Shown here piece by piece: positions 44,944 to 54,284 of a stretch of DNA of 64,000 nt (within the stretch, counting starts at the first letter, position 1; each line of letters opens with the position of its first letter). The translations under genes were made by a program, and so were the position numbers. The notes under the pieces were generated by a model. It was given only the letters and a program-made list of their open reading frames with translations, was not told the DNA's origin and searched no databases. Source of the DNA: Tamaricihabitans halophyticus (lineage in GTDB: Bacteria; Actinomycetota; Actinomycetes; Mycobacteriales; Pseudonocardiaceae); NCBI RefSeq assembly GCF_004340875.1, contig NZ_SLXQ01000001.1, positions 1,426,001 through 1,490,000 of the forward strand, written 5' to 3'.

Positions 44944-47550
44944 GTGCGGTTCGATGTCCTGGGGCCAGTACGGCTACGCCGTGCGGATGAGGTCGTACCG
45001 CTGCCCGGATCACTCCGTCGGCGCATGCTCGCGATACTGCTCGCACACCCGAACCAGCCCGTTTCGGTGGATGTACTCGTCGACGCCCTGTGGGGTGCAC
45101 AGCTCGACCCGCGCGCGAGACAGAAGGTAAAGCTGCACGCGCACCGGCTGCGCAAAGTGCTCGACGACTCGACGCGGCTCACCTTCGGGCCAGGCGGTTA
45201 CCGCCTGCGGGTGCTACCCGGCGAGCTCGATGCCGAGATCTTCGAGCAGCTGATGGACCGCGCCACCGCGAACCCTCAGCAACGCGTGGAGCTCCTTCGT
45301 GGCGCACTCGACTTATGGCGCGGCAGGCCCTACGACGACCTGGACATCCCGATCCTCGCCGGCGAAGCCGAACGCCTCGCCGACCGCAGATTGCACGCGC
45401 TCGAGGAGCTCTACACCGCGGAACTGGACCGCGGCCGGCATACCGCGGTCGTTGCCGAACTGGCCGAACTGGCTCGCCAGTTTCCGCTGCGCGAGCGGCT
45501 ATCCGAGCTGTTGATGAACGCGCTGTATCGAGCCGGCCGACGCGTCGACGCCCTGGCTGCCTACCAGGAGGCTCGGCGCACGCTCGTCGCCGAGATCGGT
45601 GTCGAGCCAGGTGCCGCCCTGCGCGCGATCCAGCAGCAGATCCTGACCGACGAGCCAGTGCACGCGGCGGAGCAGTGGCCGCCGCAGTCGCGACCAGCCC
45701 AACTTCCGCGCGCGATCACGGGTTTCGTTGGGCGAGCACCCGAACTGGCCGCGCTGACCGACCGACCAACCGAGGATGGCCTGGTGGTGCTTGCCGGAAC
45801 AGCCGGCGTAGGCAAAACCGCATTGGCCGTGCACTGGGCACACCAGGTCAAGGAGCAGTTCCCGGACGGCCAGCTCTACGTCGACCTGCACGGCTATGGC
45901 CCCGAACAACCTGTGTCGCCGGCGGAAGCGCTGGAGGGATTTCTGCGCGCCCTCGGCGTCGCGGGCACCGCGATCCCCTGTGGCCAGGCCGAGCGCTCCG
46001 CCCGGCTGCGTTCCATACTGGACGGACGGCGAATGCTGATTGTGCTAGATAACGCCCGCAGTGTCGAGCAAGTGCGTCCGTTGCTGCCTGGGGTGTCGTC
46101 CTGCTTTGTGTTGATCACCAGCAGGGACGCGTTGGCGGGTTTGGCGGCACGGGAAGGTGCGCATCGACTCATTCTCGACCGACTCACACCAAATGAGGCC
46201 GAGCGGTTACTGCGCCAGCTGCTTGGCGAGGAACTTGCCGGGGGAGCGCAACCAACGGCGCGCGTAATCCAGCAGTGCGCCAGGTTGCCGTTGGCGTTGC
46301 GGATCGCCGCGGAACAGTTGCGGTCGCGCCCCGGCATCCGGGTCACGGAGCCAGCCTGCGAGCGGGAACGCCTTGATCTGCTGGATATCGACGGGGACAG
46401 CTACACCTCGGTGCGCGCGGTGTTTTCCTGGTCCTATCGCCAGCTGCCGAGCGAGGCTGCCCGATTGTTCCAGCTGTTCGGTGTGTATCCCGGCCACGAC
46501 ATCGACGAGTACGCGCTGACCGCCCTGGTTGGCAAGGATCCTGTCGTGACCCAGCGTGCGCTCGACACACTCGTGCGGGCGCATCTGGTGGAGGAGACGT
46601 CTCCTGGTCGTTACCAGCCACACGATCTGCTTCGCGCCTACGCGGCGGAACTCGCCACGACCGACGGCGACCGTGCCGGGCAGCATGCGGCGCTCGGGCG
46701 GCTGAGCGACTACTACCGGCACACCGCCGCAACGGCGATGAACATCCTTACCCCGCACGAGATCGAATTCGCCCCGGAACACCCTCCGGCTATGGCGGGG
46801 CCGGTGCTGGGCTCGTACGAGTCCGCGCTCGGTTGGCTCGATAGGGAGCGAACGAACCTGGTGTTGGTCGCGGAGCGGACCGCCGCTTGTGGACAGACGG
46901 CCTACCTGACGGATCTTGCCGTGATCCTGTGGCGATACCTCGATATGGGCCTCTACACCGACGACGCACAACGCCTGCATACCTCGGCCCTCGCCATCGC
47001 GCGTGAACGGGAGGATCGTGTCACCGAGAGCGTCGCACTGAGTGCCCTCGGGTTGCTCCATTACCGCATGGGCCGATACGCGGAAGCTGCCGAGGGCCTG
47101 GCCCGATCCCTTGCCCTGCACAGCCAATTCGGTGACCACACGTGGCAGGGGCCAGCGCTCTACTACCTCGCCTGTGCCCAGCGCGCGACCGGGGGAGCCG
47201 GAGACGCACGGGAGCATCGGCGCCAGTCTTTCGTGCTTTATCGGGCGGTCGGGTCGCAACCACAGCGGATCAGCCCGCTGATCAACCTTGGCTTCGCGCA
47301 CCAGCGACTGGGGCAGTACCGGCAAGCTTTCCGGTGTTTCCGCCGCGCACATGCCGTCGCCGAGGAGAGCGGAAACCGCCTCCGGCAGGCCTACGCGCTG
47401 CTGCATCTGGCTGAGGTATGCCGCGAGTCGGGCCGTGTCGACGAAGCGCTCCAGTACTCTTACCGGACGCTCGCGCTGGCCAGGAAAAGCGGCATCCATA
47501 GCGTGGAAGGTCAGATCCTGCGGCAGATCGGGTCCTCGGCACCCGCTTAG
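44944..47550 (+). CDS. AfsR/SARP-family regulator with NB-ARC and TPR domains
   Basis: Large pathway regulator (868 aa). An OmpR-like winged helix lies near 1-90 (VLVDALWGAQLDPRARQKVK). The BTAD helical domain is at about 95-240 (DLWRGRPYDDLDIPILAGEA ... YRAGRRVDALAAYQEARRTL). NB-ARC follows with P-loop LAGTAGVGKTALAVHWA near 280, LIVLDNARSVEQVRPLLPG and LPLALRIAAEQL. TPR helices end the protein (about 680-860). GTG at 44944. Such proteins usually control secondary metabolism or development; no biosynthetic cluster is visible in the window. Confidence 0.92.
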   Translation: MRFDVLGPVRLRRADEVVPLPGSLRRRMLAILLAHPNQPVSVDVLVDALWGAQLDPRARQKVKLHAHRLRKVLDDSTRLTFGPGGYRLRVLPGELDAEIFEQLMDRATANPQQRVELLRGALDLWRGRPYDDLDIPILAGEAERLADRRLHALEELYTAELDRGRHTAVVAELAELARQFPLRERLSELLMNALYRAGRRVDALAAYQEARRTLVAEIGVEPGAALRAIQQQILTDEPVHAAEQWPPQSRPAQLPRAITGFVGRAPELAALTDRPTEDGLVVLAGTAGVGKTALAVHWAHQVKEQFPDGQLYVDLHGYGPEQPVSPAEALEGFLRALGVAGTAIPCGQAERSARLRSILDGRRMLIVLDNARSVEQVRPLLPGVSSCFVLITSRDALAGLAAREGAHRLILDRLTPNEAERLLRQLLGEELAGGAQPTARVIQQCARLPLALRIAAEQLRSRPGIRVTEPACERERLDLLDIDGDSYTSVRAVFSWSYRQLPSEAARLFQLFGVYPGHDIDEYALTALVGKDPVVTQRALDTLVRAHLVEETSPGRYQPHDLLRAYAAELATTDGDRAGQHAALGRLSDYYRHTAATAMNILTPHEIEFAPEHPPAMAGPVLGSYESALGWLDRERTNLVLVAERTAACGQTAYLTDLAVILWRYLDMGLYTDDAQRLHTSALAIAREREDRVTESVALSALGLLHYRMGRYAEAAEGLARSLALHSQFGDHTWQGPALYYLACAQRATGGAGDAREHRRQSFVLYRAVGSQPQRISPLINLGFAHQRLGQYRQAFRCFRRAHAVAEESGNRLRQAYALLHLAEVCRESGRVDEALQYSYRTLALARKSGIHSVEGQILRQIGSSAPA

Positions 47551-47551
47551 T

Positions 47552-48379
47552 TCAAAGTCCTTTGAGTAGTTCTTCGGTGACCGTGGCGAGGCGATCAGCC
47601 GCCGCGGGGTCCAGGGTGCGCAGGGATGGATCGACGTGCTTTCCCCGGTCGATCGCGGTGAGCGGCTGTTCGGGCGGGTTGTCGATGAAACCGTGGATCG
47701 GTTCGACCGCGCTGGCGACGCTGCGTGCAGCGACCTTGCCGAGGACGGTCAGTGCCAAGCGGATCACTGGATTGAACATGCCCGTATCGCCGCTGCGGGT
47801 GAAGCCGGGGTGATACATCACGAATCTGGCCTTGCAGTGTTTGGCAACGGCCACACCGAGGAGATCGTTCGCCCGCCCTGCTTGTAGCTGCGCCCTGATA
47901 GTGCTGTAGCGACGGGTGAGTTGCAGGTCGTCCCAATGGATCTCACCTGCTTTGTTACCGACACCGGCGACACTGATGATGACCGGGTTGCTGCTCGCGT
48001 CCAGCAACGGAGTCAGTTCGCGCGTCAGCAGGTAACGGCTCAGGTAGTAGAGCGCGAAGGTGTGTTCCAGGCCATCAGGGGTTTCCCGCCGCTTCGGGCT
48101 CTGCCGGTTGGCGAACAACACCAGTGCGTCCACGCCACCGCTGTGCTGCTTGATCTCGCCGATCGTTCGGTCGATCTCGGCGAGCGAACTCAGATCAGCT
48201 TGGATGAATCGCAACCGGTCACCGGCGCCGGCCTCGGCGACAAGCGAACGGCCTTTGGCTCCGTTACTGCCGATCGCGATGACCGTGTCGCCGCGCCGCA
48301 GTCGTTCCAGCGCGGTTGCCCGCCCCATACCGTCGGTCGCCCCGCTGATCACCACGGTCCTGGTTGGACTCTCCGGCAT
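47552..48379 (-). CDS. Divergent short-chain dehydrogenase lacking the YxxxK pair
   Basis: SDR-fold protein (275 aa). The cofactor loop VVISGATDGMGRATA and the strands FIQADLSSLAEI and PVIISVAGVG fit the family. At the catalytic helix, where a Tyr-x3-Lys is expected before AN, the sequence is QLQAGRANDLL, so Tyr and Lys appear to be Gln and Gly. ATG at 48379 has GGGAGG. It is divergent from the HxlR regulator. It may be catalytically inactive or an NAD(P)-sensing protein. Confidence 0.8.
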   Translation of the reverse strand: MPESPTRTVVISGATDGMGRATALERLRRGDTVIAIGSNGAKGRSLVAEAGAGDRLRFIQADLSSLAEIDRTIGEIKQHSGGVDALVLFANRQSPKRRETPDGLEHTFALYYLSRYLLTRELTPLLDASSNPVIISVAGVGNKAGEIHWDDLQLTRRYSTIRAQLQAGRANDLLGVAVAKHCKARFVMYHPGFTRSGDTGMFNPVIRLALTVLGKVAARSVASAVEPIHGFIDNPPEQPLTAIDRGKHVDPSLRTLDPAAADRLATVTEELLKGL

Positions 48380-48451
48380 CGAACCTCCCGTAAACTCTGA
48401 CACGGGTTCCAGCGTCCGCTAGTTCCAGAAAGAGCGGAAGGAGGCAGTTTT

Positions 48452-48853
48452 ATGTCAGGTACGCACACGGATGTGCCTTCCGTGGTCGCGGCCGACTTGC
48501 CGCGCCCAGTTCCGGCGAGCGAACACGACGCGTGCCCGGTCTCCGAGGTGTTGCGCCGGATCGGCGACAAGTGGACGGTGCTGGTCATCGTGTTGCTCGG
48601 CAAGCGCAAACATCGGTTCAACGAACTGCACCGGTCCATCGAAGGACTAAGTCAGCGAATGTTGACCAGGACGCTACGTAGCCTGGAACGCGACGGCCTG
48701 GTTGCGCGCGAGGTGTATCCCACCATCCCGCCGAGCGTCGAATATGGCCTGACGCCACTCGGCGAGTCACTGCTCACGCCGCTGTCCGCGCTTGCCGACT
48801 GGGCGGTGGCACACGCCGACGAGATGTCGGCCGCGCGTGGCCGAGCCGGCTAG
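48452..48853 (+). CDS. HxlR-family transcription regulator
   Basis: Winged-helix regulator (133 aa). The single redox-sensing-type Cys lies in ACPVSEVLRRIGDKWTVLVI, and the rest is standard HxlR: RFNELHRSIEGLSQRMLTRT LRSLE and YGLTPLGESLL. It is divergent from the SDR gene at 73 bases, so it probably controls it. ATG at 48452 follows GGAGG. Confidence 0.92.
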   Translation: MSGTHTDVPSVVAADLPRPVPASEHDACPVSEVLRRIGDKWTVLVIVLLGKRKHRFNELHRSIEGLSQRMLTRTLRSLERDGLVAREVYPTIPPSVEYGLTPLGESLLTPLSALADWAVAHADEMSAARGRAG

Positions 48854-48881
48854 GGCTCAGCGCGGTCCAGGCATCACCGCA

Positions 48882-49169
48882 TCAAGTCAGCATCCGAACG
48901 TCCGCGACCTCATATTCCGCGACCTCGGCGGTACGGATCGTGGCTTGCAGCTTGCTGCCCGGCTCTTCGCCACGGAACGCCTCAACCGCGGCTTGCGATT
49001 CCCAGCGTTCCAGGACGAGCACGCGACCAGGGTCCACCAGATCCGCGGAGATGGCGAAGTCAAGACACCCCGCCGCGCGCCGCGCCCTGCTGACGATGCC
49101 CGCGCAGTCCGCGAGGTAAGCCTCGCGCAGCTCTGGGTCGACGATGAGATAGCCAGCGACGATCACCAT
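48882..49169 (-). CDS. Antibiotic biosynthesis monooxygenase (ABM) domain protein
   Basis: Small ferredoxin-like protein (95 aa) of the ABM family, which includes quinol monooxygenases and haem-handling enzymes. It has IVAGYLIVDPELREAYLADC, GCLDFAISADLVDPGRVLVL and ERWESQAAVEAF, the family core. ATG at 49169 has GGAGTTTCC. It sits between HxlR and the copper ATPase, convergent with the former. Substrate unknown. Confidence 0.85.
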   Translation of the reverse strand: MVIVAGYLIVDPELREAYLADCAGIVSRARRAAGCLDFAISADLVDPGRVLVLERWESQAAVEAFRGEEPGSKLQATIRTAEVAEYEVADVRMLT

Positions 49170-49254
49170 GGAAACTCCTCGGTGCCAGGAAATTGTTCGG
49201 ACTGTCCCCATGGGGACGCCCGAGGAAGGCTGAACTCATCGGTGTCCGGCACCG

Positions 49255-51477
49255 TCAGTTTGGTGACTTGCGCAACCGCAGGCTGTTCGCGACGACCAGC
49301 ATCGAGGACAGGGACATGGCCGCGCCCGCGATCAACGGGTTCAACAACCCGAACACCGCAAGCGGAATCGCCGCCACGTTATAACCGAACGCCCACGCCA
49401 GATTCCCGCGAATCGTCCGCCATGTGCGGTTGGCCAGCATGATCGCGTCCGGAACCGCGTGTAGTTCCTCGCGCACGATCACCACATCGGCAGCCTGAAC
49501 CGCGATATCGCTGCCCAACGCCATTGCCATGCTCAGGTCCGCGCCGGCCAGCGCTGGCGCATCGTTGATGCCGTCGCCGACCATGGCCACGCGACGACCT
49601 TCCGCGCGCAACCGTTCCACCGTCTGCGCCTTGTCCACGGGCTGTACTTCGGCAAGTACCTCGTCGATGCCCAGCTGCTCGGCGACCGCATGCGCGGTCA
49701 CCATGTTGTCCCCGGAAAGCAGCACGGTGCGCAGGCCAAGCCGGTGCAACCGGGCAACCGCCTCGACCGCGGCCTGCCGCAAGGTATCGCGCACCGCGAG
49801 CCCGCCGATCACCACGCCGTCCCTGGCTACCAGCACGCCGGTCGCGCCGGTCCGTGCGGTTTCCGCTAGCCAGTCCAGCGCGCGCTCCGGCACGGCCACG
49901 CCCTCGTTCGCCATCAGTTCGGGGTTGCCGACCAGCACGGTCCGCTCCTCGACCACCCCGGTTGCGCCCGCACCGACCAGCGCCCGGAACTGGTGCACGC
50001 TTGGCAATTCCGCCCCGGCCGCCTTGGCGATCGCCGCCGCGATCGGATGTTCCGATGCGGTCTCCACCGCGCCAGCCCAGCGGAGCACATCTGCCGAGGC
50101 AACCGCGTCGAAACCGGTGCTGTCCACCAACTCCATCCGGCCAGTGGTCAAGGTGCCCGTCTTGTCCAGCACTACGGTGTCCACCGTGCGGGCGGCCTCC
50201 AGCGCCTCCGGCCCCTTGATCAGAATGCCCTGCTGGGCGCCCCGGCCTACGCCGACCATCAGCGCGGTCGGAGTCGCCAGACCGAGCGCGCACGGGCAGG
50301 CGATGATCAGCACCGCGATCGCCGCCGTGAAGCCATCCCGCAGCTCGTGCCCGGTAACCAACCAACCGGCCAGGGTGAGCGTCGCGAGCACCAGGATCGC
50401 CGGTACGAACACCGCGCAGATCCGGTCGGCGATCCGCTGCACATTGGCTTTGCGCTGCGTCGCGCGCTCCGCCATGGCGCTCATCTGCGCAAGCTGGGTA
50501 TGCGCGCCGACACGGGTAGCCCGCACCACGATCCGGCCAAGGCAGTTCACCGAAGCACCGATCACCTGGTCCCCAGGCCCTACATCAACCGGGACGCCTT
50601 CGCCCGTTACCGCGCTGACGTCGATTGTGGACTCACCGGTCACCACCTCGCCGTCCACCGGAATCCGACCGCCCGGCCGGACTACGACCAGATCGCCGAC
50701 CCGTACCTCGGCGCTCGGCACGGTGTGCTCGCCCGCATCGCCGAGGAGCGTGACGTCCTTTGTGCTCAACCCAGCGAGCGCGGAAAGCAAACCCGCCGCA
50801 CTGCGCCGGGACCGGTACTCAAAGTAGCGGCCGGCAAGCAGGAACGTGGTCACTCCGGCTGCCACATCCAGATAGATCGCGTCCGCGCCAGCCGGCGTCG
50901 CGCCGATCCCCAGCCAGTAGCCAGGTTCAGCTGACCCGGCGAATACCGCCCATACCGCCCAGCCAAACGAGGCGAGCACGCCGATGGACACCAGCGTGTC
51001 CATACTGGACGCGCCGTGCCGTAGGTTGCGCAGCGCGGCCCGGTGAAACGGCAGCGCCGAGTAGGCCACGATCGGCGTGGCGAGCAGCACGCAGAGCAGC
51101 TCCCAGCCGGGAAACCGCAGATTGGGCACCAGCGCCAAGGTGATCGACAGGTTGCCGAGCGGGAAGGCGAGCAGTGCGGCAACCACCAGCCTACGGCGCA
51201 GATCCCGCGCCGTGGCCGCATGCTCGGTCGCATCGTCGGCCGCGGCTTGGTGTACCCGCGCGTCGTAGCCGGCTGCCCGCACCGTCGCCACGGCGTCTTC
51301 TGCCGTGAGCGTTGCCGGCAGCTGCACGCTGGCCCGTTCGGTGGCGTAGTTGACCGTGGCGTGCACGCCGTCCAGCCGGTTGAGTTTGCGCTCGACCCTG
51401 GCCGCGCAGGCGGCGCAGGTCATCCCGGATACCTCGAGTTCGACCGGGGCAGCTACCCCGGAGTCCACTGTGGTCAT
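49255..51477 (-). CDS. copA: Copper-exporting P1B-type ATPase
   Basis: Heavy-metal efflux pump (740 aa). One N-terminal metal-binding domain has GMTCAACAARVE (CxxC near 21-24). Eight membrane segments are expected. The ion-channel motif ACPCALGLATP lies near 395. Phosphorylation DKTGT lies near 437. SEHPIAAAI and GDGINDAPALAGAD (near 634) complete the P-type core. CPC and the single MBD point to Cu(I). ATG at 51477 follows AAGGAACG. A CopD-CtaG fusion is encoded just upstream on the same strand, so this looks like a copper-handling operon. Confidence 0.95.
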   Translation of the reverse strand: MTTVDSGVAAPVELEVSGMTCAACAARVERKLNRLDGVHATVNYATERASVQLPATLTAEDAVATVRAAGYDARVHQAAADDATEHAATARDLRRRLVVAALLAFPLGNLSITLALVPNLRFPGWELLCVLLATPIVAYSALPFHRAALRNLRHGASSMDTLVSIGVLASFGWAVWAVFAGSAEPGYWLGIGATPAGADAIYLDVAAGVTTFLLAGRYFEYRSRRSAAGLLSALAGLSTKDVTLLGDAGEHTVPSAEVRVGDLVVVRPGGRIPVDGEVVTGESTIDVSAVTGEGVPVDVGPGDQVIGASVNCLGRIVVRATRVGAHTQLAQMSAMAERATQRKANVQRIADRICAVFVPAILVLATLTLAGWLVTGHELRDGFTAAIAVLIIACPCALGLATPTALMVGVGRGAQQGILIKGPEALEAARTVDTVVLDKTGTLTTGRMELVDSTGFDAVASADVLRWAGAVETASEHPIAAAIAKAAGAELPSVHQFRALVGAGATGVVEERTVLVGNPELMANEGVAVPERALDWLAETARTGATGVLVARDGVVIGGLAVRDTLRQAAVEAVARLHRLGLRTVLLSGDNMVTAHAVAEQLGIDEVLAEVQPVDKAQTVERLRAEGRRVAMVGDGINDAPALAGADLSMAMALGSDIAVQAADVVIVREELHAVPDAIMLANRTWRTIRGNLAWAFGYNVAAIPLAVFGLLNPLIAGAAMSLSSMLVVANSLRLRKSPN

Positions 51478-51486
51478 CGTTCCTTC

Positions 51487-53469
51487 TCAGCGCTGTCGAT
51501 CCGCCAGTTCAGCGAGCATCGCGTTATAGGCCGCGAGCCGTTCGTCCTCGTCCCGGTCCGCCTGGCGCTCGGCTCTGCTCGCTTCGCGTTTGTCCGCGGA
51601 GGCCCATTGGGCTAGTAGTGCGATCAGCACGATCAACATCGGTGCTTCGCCGGCAGCCCAGGCGATGCCCCCGGCAAGTCGCTGATCGGCAAGGAGATCC
51701 GGCACCCAGTCCAGCGAGAGGTAGCCGTAGTACGTCTCCGCGATCACCGAGTTCGAGTTCATCACGATCACGCCGAAGAACGCGTGGAAGGGCATTACCG
51801 CGAACAACATCCCCAGCTTCGCCAGATGCACCATCGGGCGTGGTGGCCGGTCCACCCCGGACACCAGCCAGAAGAACAGGTAGCCGGAGACCAGGAAGTG
51901 GACGTTCATCAGCTGGTGCGACCAGTGCTCGAGCATCGCCGTCTCAAACAGGTCGGAAAGGTACAGCAGGTAGTACGAGCCGACGTAGACCACGGTCACC
52001 AGCACCGGATTCGTGGCGATCCGCGCCGCCCTGGAGTGCATCAGCGACACCAGCCAGCCGCGCGGCTCCGGCGGCAGCGTGCGCAGCGCCAGCGTGACCG
52101 GCCCGCCCTGCACCAGCAGTACCGGTGCCAGCATGCCAAGCAACATGTGCACGACCATGTGCATGCTGAAGCTGCCAGGGGAGAAGAAGCCGATACCGGA
52201 CGAGGTGGCCAGCAGCACGACAAGGCAGCCGAGCAGCCAGGCGACGGTGCGCCAGCGTGACCAGTGATCCCCTCGGCGCCGCAACCGGGTCACCGCGCGC
52301 AGGTACCAGAACGCCGCGAGTACCGCCGCCAGGCCAAGGATCAGGTCGAATCGCCACTGTCCAAACAGGGCACCGATATCTGGTCCGAACGGCAGCTCGT
52401 AACCGACGATCGTTTCCGCGATGGACGCCCGGTCCAGCACGAACGCAGGGGGCACCAGGTAGGTCAGCCCAACGGTGGCACCCATCGCGACACCGAGGGC
52501 GAGCAGTTCGACCGCAAGGGTATGCCGGGCTCCCCAGCGCAGCCGTGCGAGCGGGACCAGCGCGCAGATGGCGAGCTTGCACAGCAGAAGCAGGCCGTAG
52601 CCGGTGGTCAGCCCTTCCGGGCGGGCGAGCGGCATGCCGGCAATCGCGCCGCTGAGGATCAGCACGATGACGCAGCCGAGCGTCACCCGGTGGTAGCGGG
52701 CGAGTACCCGTTCACGGTCCCGCGCGGTGGGCCGGAGCCAGAACAGCCACAGTGCGACCAGCGAGCCCACCCAGAGCCCGGCGGCAAGCACGTGCCACAC
52801 CAGCGCGTTGGTGGTGACGTCGTGCCAAGCGCCCACCGAGCCGTTGCCCGCAACCATCGGCGCGAGCAGGCCGACCACCGCGACGGCGAACCAGAGCACG
52901 ACCGGTCCCCAGGACAGTGTGGACCTGCTACCGATCGCCACAGCGGCCGCGATGGCGAAAACGAACAACCAGGCTTTGGGTTCCACGGTGGCGTCGATCA
53001 GGTCCGGCAGGATCGGCAGCGCCTCGCCGAGTGATTTGCCCGAAGAATCCGCTGCCGCCAGCGGGATCATCGCCGCCGCGCATACCGTCCAGATCGTCGC
53101 GGCGCCGTGCGCGAGGCGCACCGCCGCGTAGGAATCGGCAACCAGTTTGCTCGACCGCCCGGTTGGCACCAGGAACGCCGCGAAGGCGAGCGCGCCCATG
53201 GCTACGACGGCGGAGGCGTTGGCACCGAAGCGCACGGCGCCAACGGACATTCCGGTCAGCCGGCCCGGATCGGAGTCCCCGAGGATGCCGTGCACATCGC
53301 CGGCCAGCCAGACGATGACGAGCACATAGGCCAGGCCGATGGCCGCGGAGATGGCCAGGGTCCGGTCGAATCGCACGTGGTTAGCTGTCGCGCCGACCGA
53401 AGGCAAAGTTCCCGGCCGTGCGCGATACCACAGTTGCGGGTGATTCTTAGCCTGCTTGGCGGCGGGCAC
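51487..53469 (-). CDS. CopD-CtaG fusion membrane protein
   Basis: Polytopic protein (660 aa) combining two copper-related families. The N-terminal half (about 30-350) has CopD-type helices with WHVLAAGLWVGSLVALWLFW and LSGAIAGMPLA. The C-terminal half (about 370-640) is caa3-type CtaG, with FGQWRFDLILGLAA, FSMHMVVHMLLGMLAPVLLV, HWSHQLMNVHFLVSGYLFFW and VMPFHAFFGVIVMNSN. His and Met pairs likely bind copper. GTG at 53469. It ends nine bases before copA. Roles proposed for relatives are copper import and cytochrome oxidase assembly. Its start overlaps the GNAT gene 3' end by 23 bases. Confidence 0.9.
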   Translation of the reverse strand: MPAAKQAKNHPQLWYRARPGTLPSVGATANHVRFDRTLAISAAIGLAYVLVIVWLAGDVHGILGDSDPGRLTGMSVGAVRFGANASAVVAMGALAFAAFLVPTGRSSKLVADSYAAVRLAHGAATIWTVCAAAMIPLAAADSSGKSLGEALPILPDLIDATVEPKAWLFVFAIAAAVAIGSRSTLSWGPVVLWFAVAVVGLLAPMVAGNGSVGAWHDVTTNALVWHVLAAGLWVGSLVALWLFWLRPTARDRERVLARYHRVTLGCVIVLILSGAIAGMPLARPEGLTTGYGLLLLCKLAICALVPLARLRWGARHTLAVELLALGVAMGATVGLTYLVPPAFVLDRASIAETIVGYELPFGPDIGALFGQWRFDLILGLAAVLAAFWYLRAVTRLRRRGDHWSRWRTVAWLLGCLVVLLATSSGIGFFSPGSFSMHMVVHMLLGMLAPVLLVQGGPVTLALRTLPPEPRGWLVSLMHSRAARIATNPVLVTVVYVGSYYLLYLSDLFETAMLEHWSHQLMNVHFLVSGYLFFWLVSGVDRPPRPMVHLAKLGMLFAVMPFHAFFGVIVMNSNSVIAETYYGYLSLDWVPDLLADQRLAGGIAWAAGEAPMLIVLIALLAQWASADKREASRAERQADRDEDERLAAYNAMLAELADRQR

Positions 53470-54127
53470 CCCGGCGGGCGCGGTGCCGCCCGGCCCGCCG
53501 GCGATGGCGTCCCTGTGCCCTTCGGTGGCGAGCGCCTCGGTCGAGTTCGGAAGCTGACCCGGCCAGCCAGTGTTCTCTGGTCAGCTCGTACTCGACCTCG
53601 CCATGTCCGGCGGGGGAGCGGTCCGGGCGGGGTTGAAAGGTGCGCAGGTAACGCAGGCCGACTTTCTCCAGTACCCGGCGGGAGGCGAGGTTGAGCTCCG
53701 AGGTGTAGGCGAACACCCGCCATACGCCCAGCTCGGCAAACGCTTTGTGCAGCAACGCCGCGGAGACCTCGGTGGCGTAGCCCTGGCCCCAGCTGATCGC
53801 CCGTAACCGGTAACTGAGCTCGAGGCCGTCTGCTTCGTCCTCGCCTGAGGGTTGGAGCGCGAACCAACCGACGAACTCACCGGTGGACCGTTCGTGCGCG
53901 GCCCATCGACCGAGTGGGCCACGGGTGTAGTCGCGCAGGATCTTGGGCAGCGTGACGTACTGGATCATGCTCGGCGGCGTTGGGGTGCCGCCGGTCAGAT
54001 AGCGCATGACCGCCGGATCGCTGTCCAGTTCGACCAGATTCGTGACATCGGCCCCGGTGAATCGGCGCAAGGTCAGCCGATCCGTTTCCAGGAAGACCTG
54101 GTTCGGGGTCATCGTCAGCACGGCCAC
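53447..54127 (-). CDS. GNAT-family N-acetyltransferase
   Basis: RimJ/RimL-type acetyltransferase (226 aa). Domain is visible as ETDRLTLRRFTGADVTNLVE, the central strands (GWFALQPSGEDEADGLELSY) and acetyl-CoA loop SWGQGYATEVSAALL, ending NLASRRVLEKVGLRYL. The final 45 residues are an Arg-rich low-complexity tail not in the fold, in the zone that overlaps CopD. GTG at 54127 is preceded by GAGGA; ATG at 54112 is an alternative. It may be first in the copper operon by position only. Confidence 0.87.
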   Translation of the reverse strand: MAVLTMTPNQVFLETDRLTLRRFTGADVTNLVELDSDPAVMRYLTGGTPTPPSMIQYVTLPKILRDYTRGPLGRWAAHERSTGEFVGWFALQPSGEDEADGLELSYRLRAISWGQGYATEVSAALLHKAFAELGVWRVFAYTSELNLASRRVLEKVGLRYLRTFQPRPDRSPAGHGEVEYELTREHWLAGSASELDRGARHRRAQGRHRRRAGRHRARRGARRQAG

Positions 54128-54187
54128 GGCGAGCGATCCTCTCGGCTGACCGCCAACTTGTCCAGTCGGCGTACCCCATCCGTCACC

Positions 54188-54209
54188 CCGCTAACCCTAA
54201 AGAACGCGG
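54188..54209 (+). repeat. Dispersed CCGC...GCG repeat, copy D
   Basis: CCGCTAACCCTAAAGAACGC then GG. The first-subtype form, like copies A and B. It lies in the gap between divergent GNAT and TetR genes. Confidence 0.6.
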
Positions 54210-54233
54210 TTAAGACACCGGGGCGGGCGCGAC

Positions 54234-54275
54234 ATATACCCGATAACCTAACGGCGGTTAGGTTATCGGGTATAT
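54234..54275. promoter_or_regulatory. 42-bp perfect palindromic operator before tetR
   Basis: Perfect 19-bp arms (54234-54252 and 54257-54275) around a 4-bp centre, ending nine bases before the TetR ATG. The core is GATAACCTAAC-GGCG-GTTAGGTTATC. The size suggests two TetR dimers and strict autoregulation. Confidence 0.93.
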
Positions 54276-54284
54276 TCGACGTCA

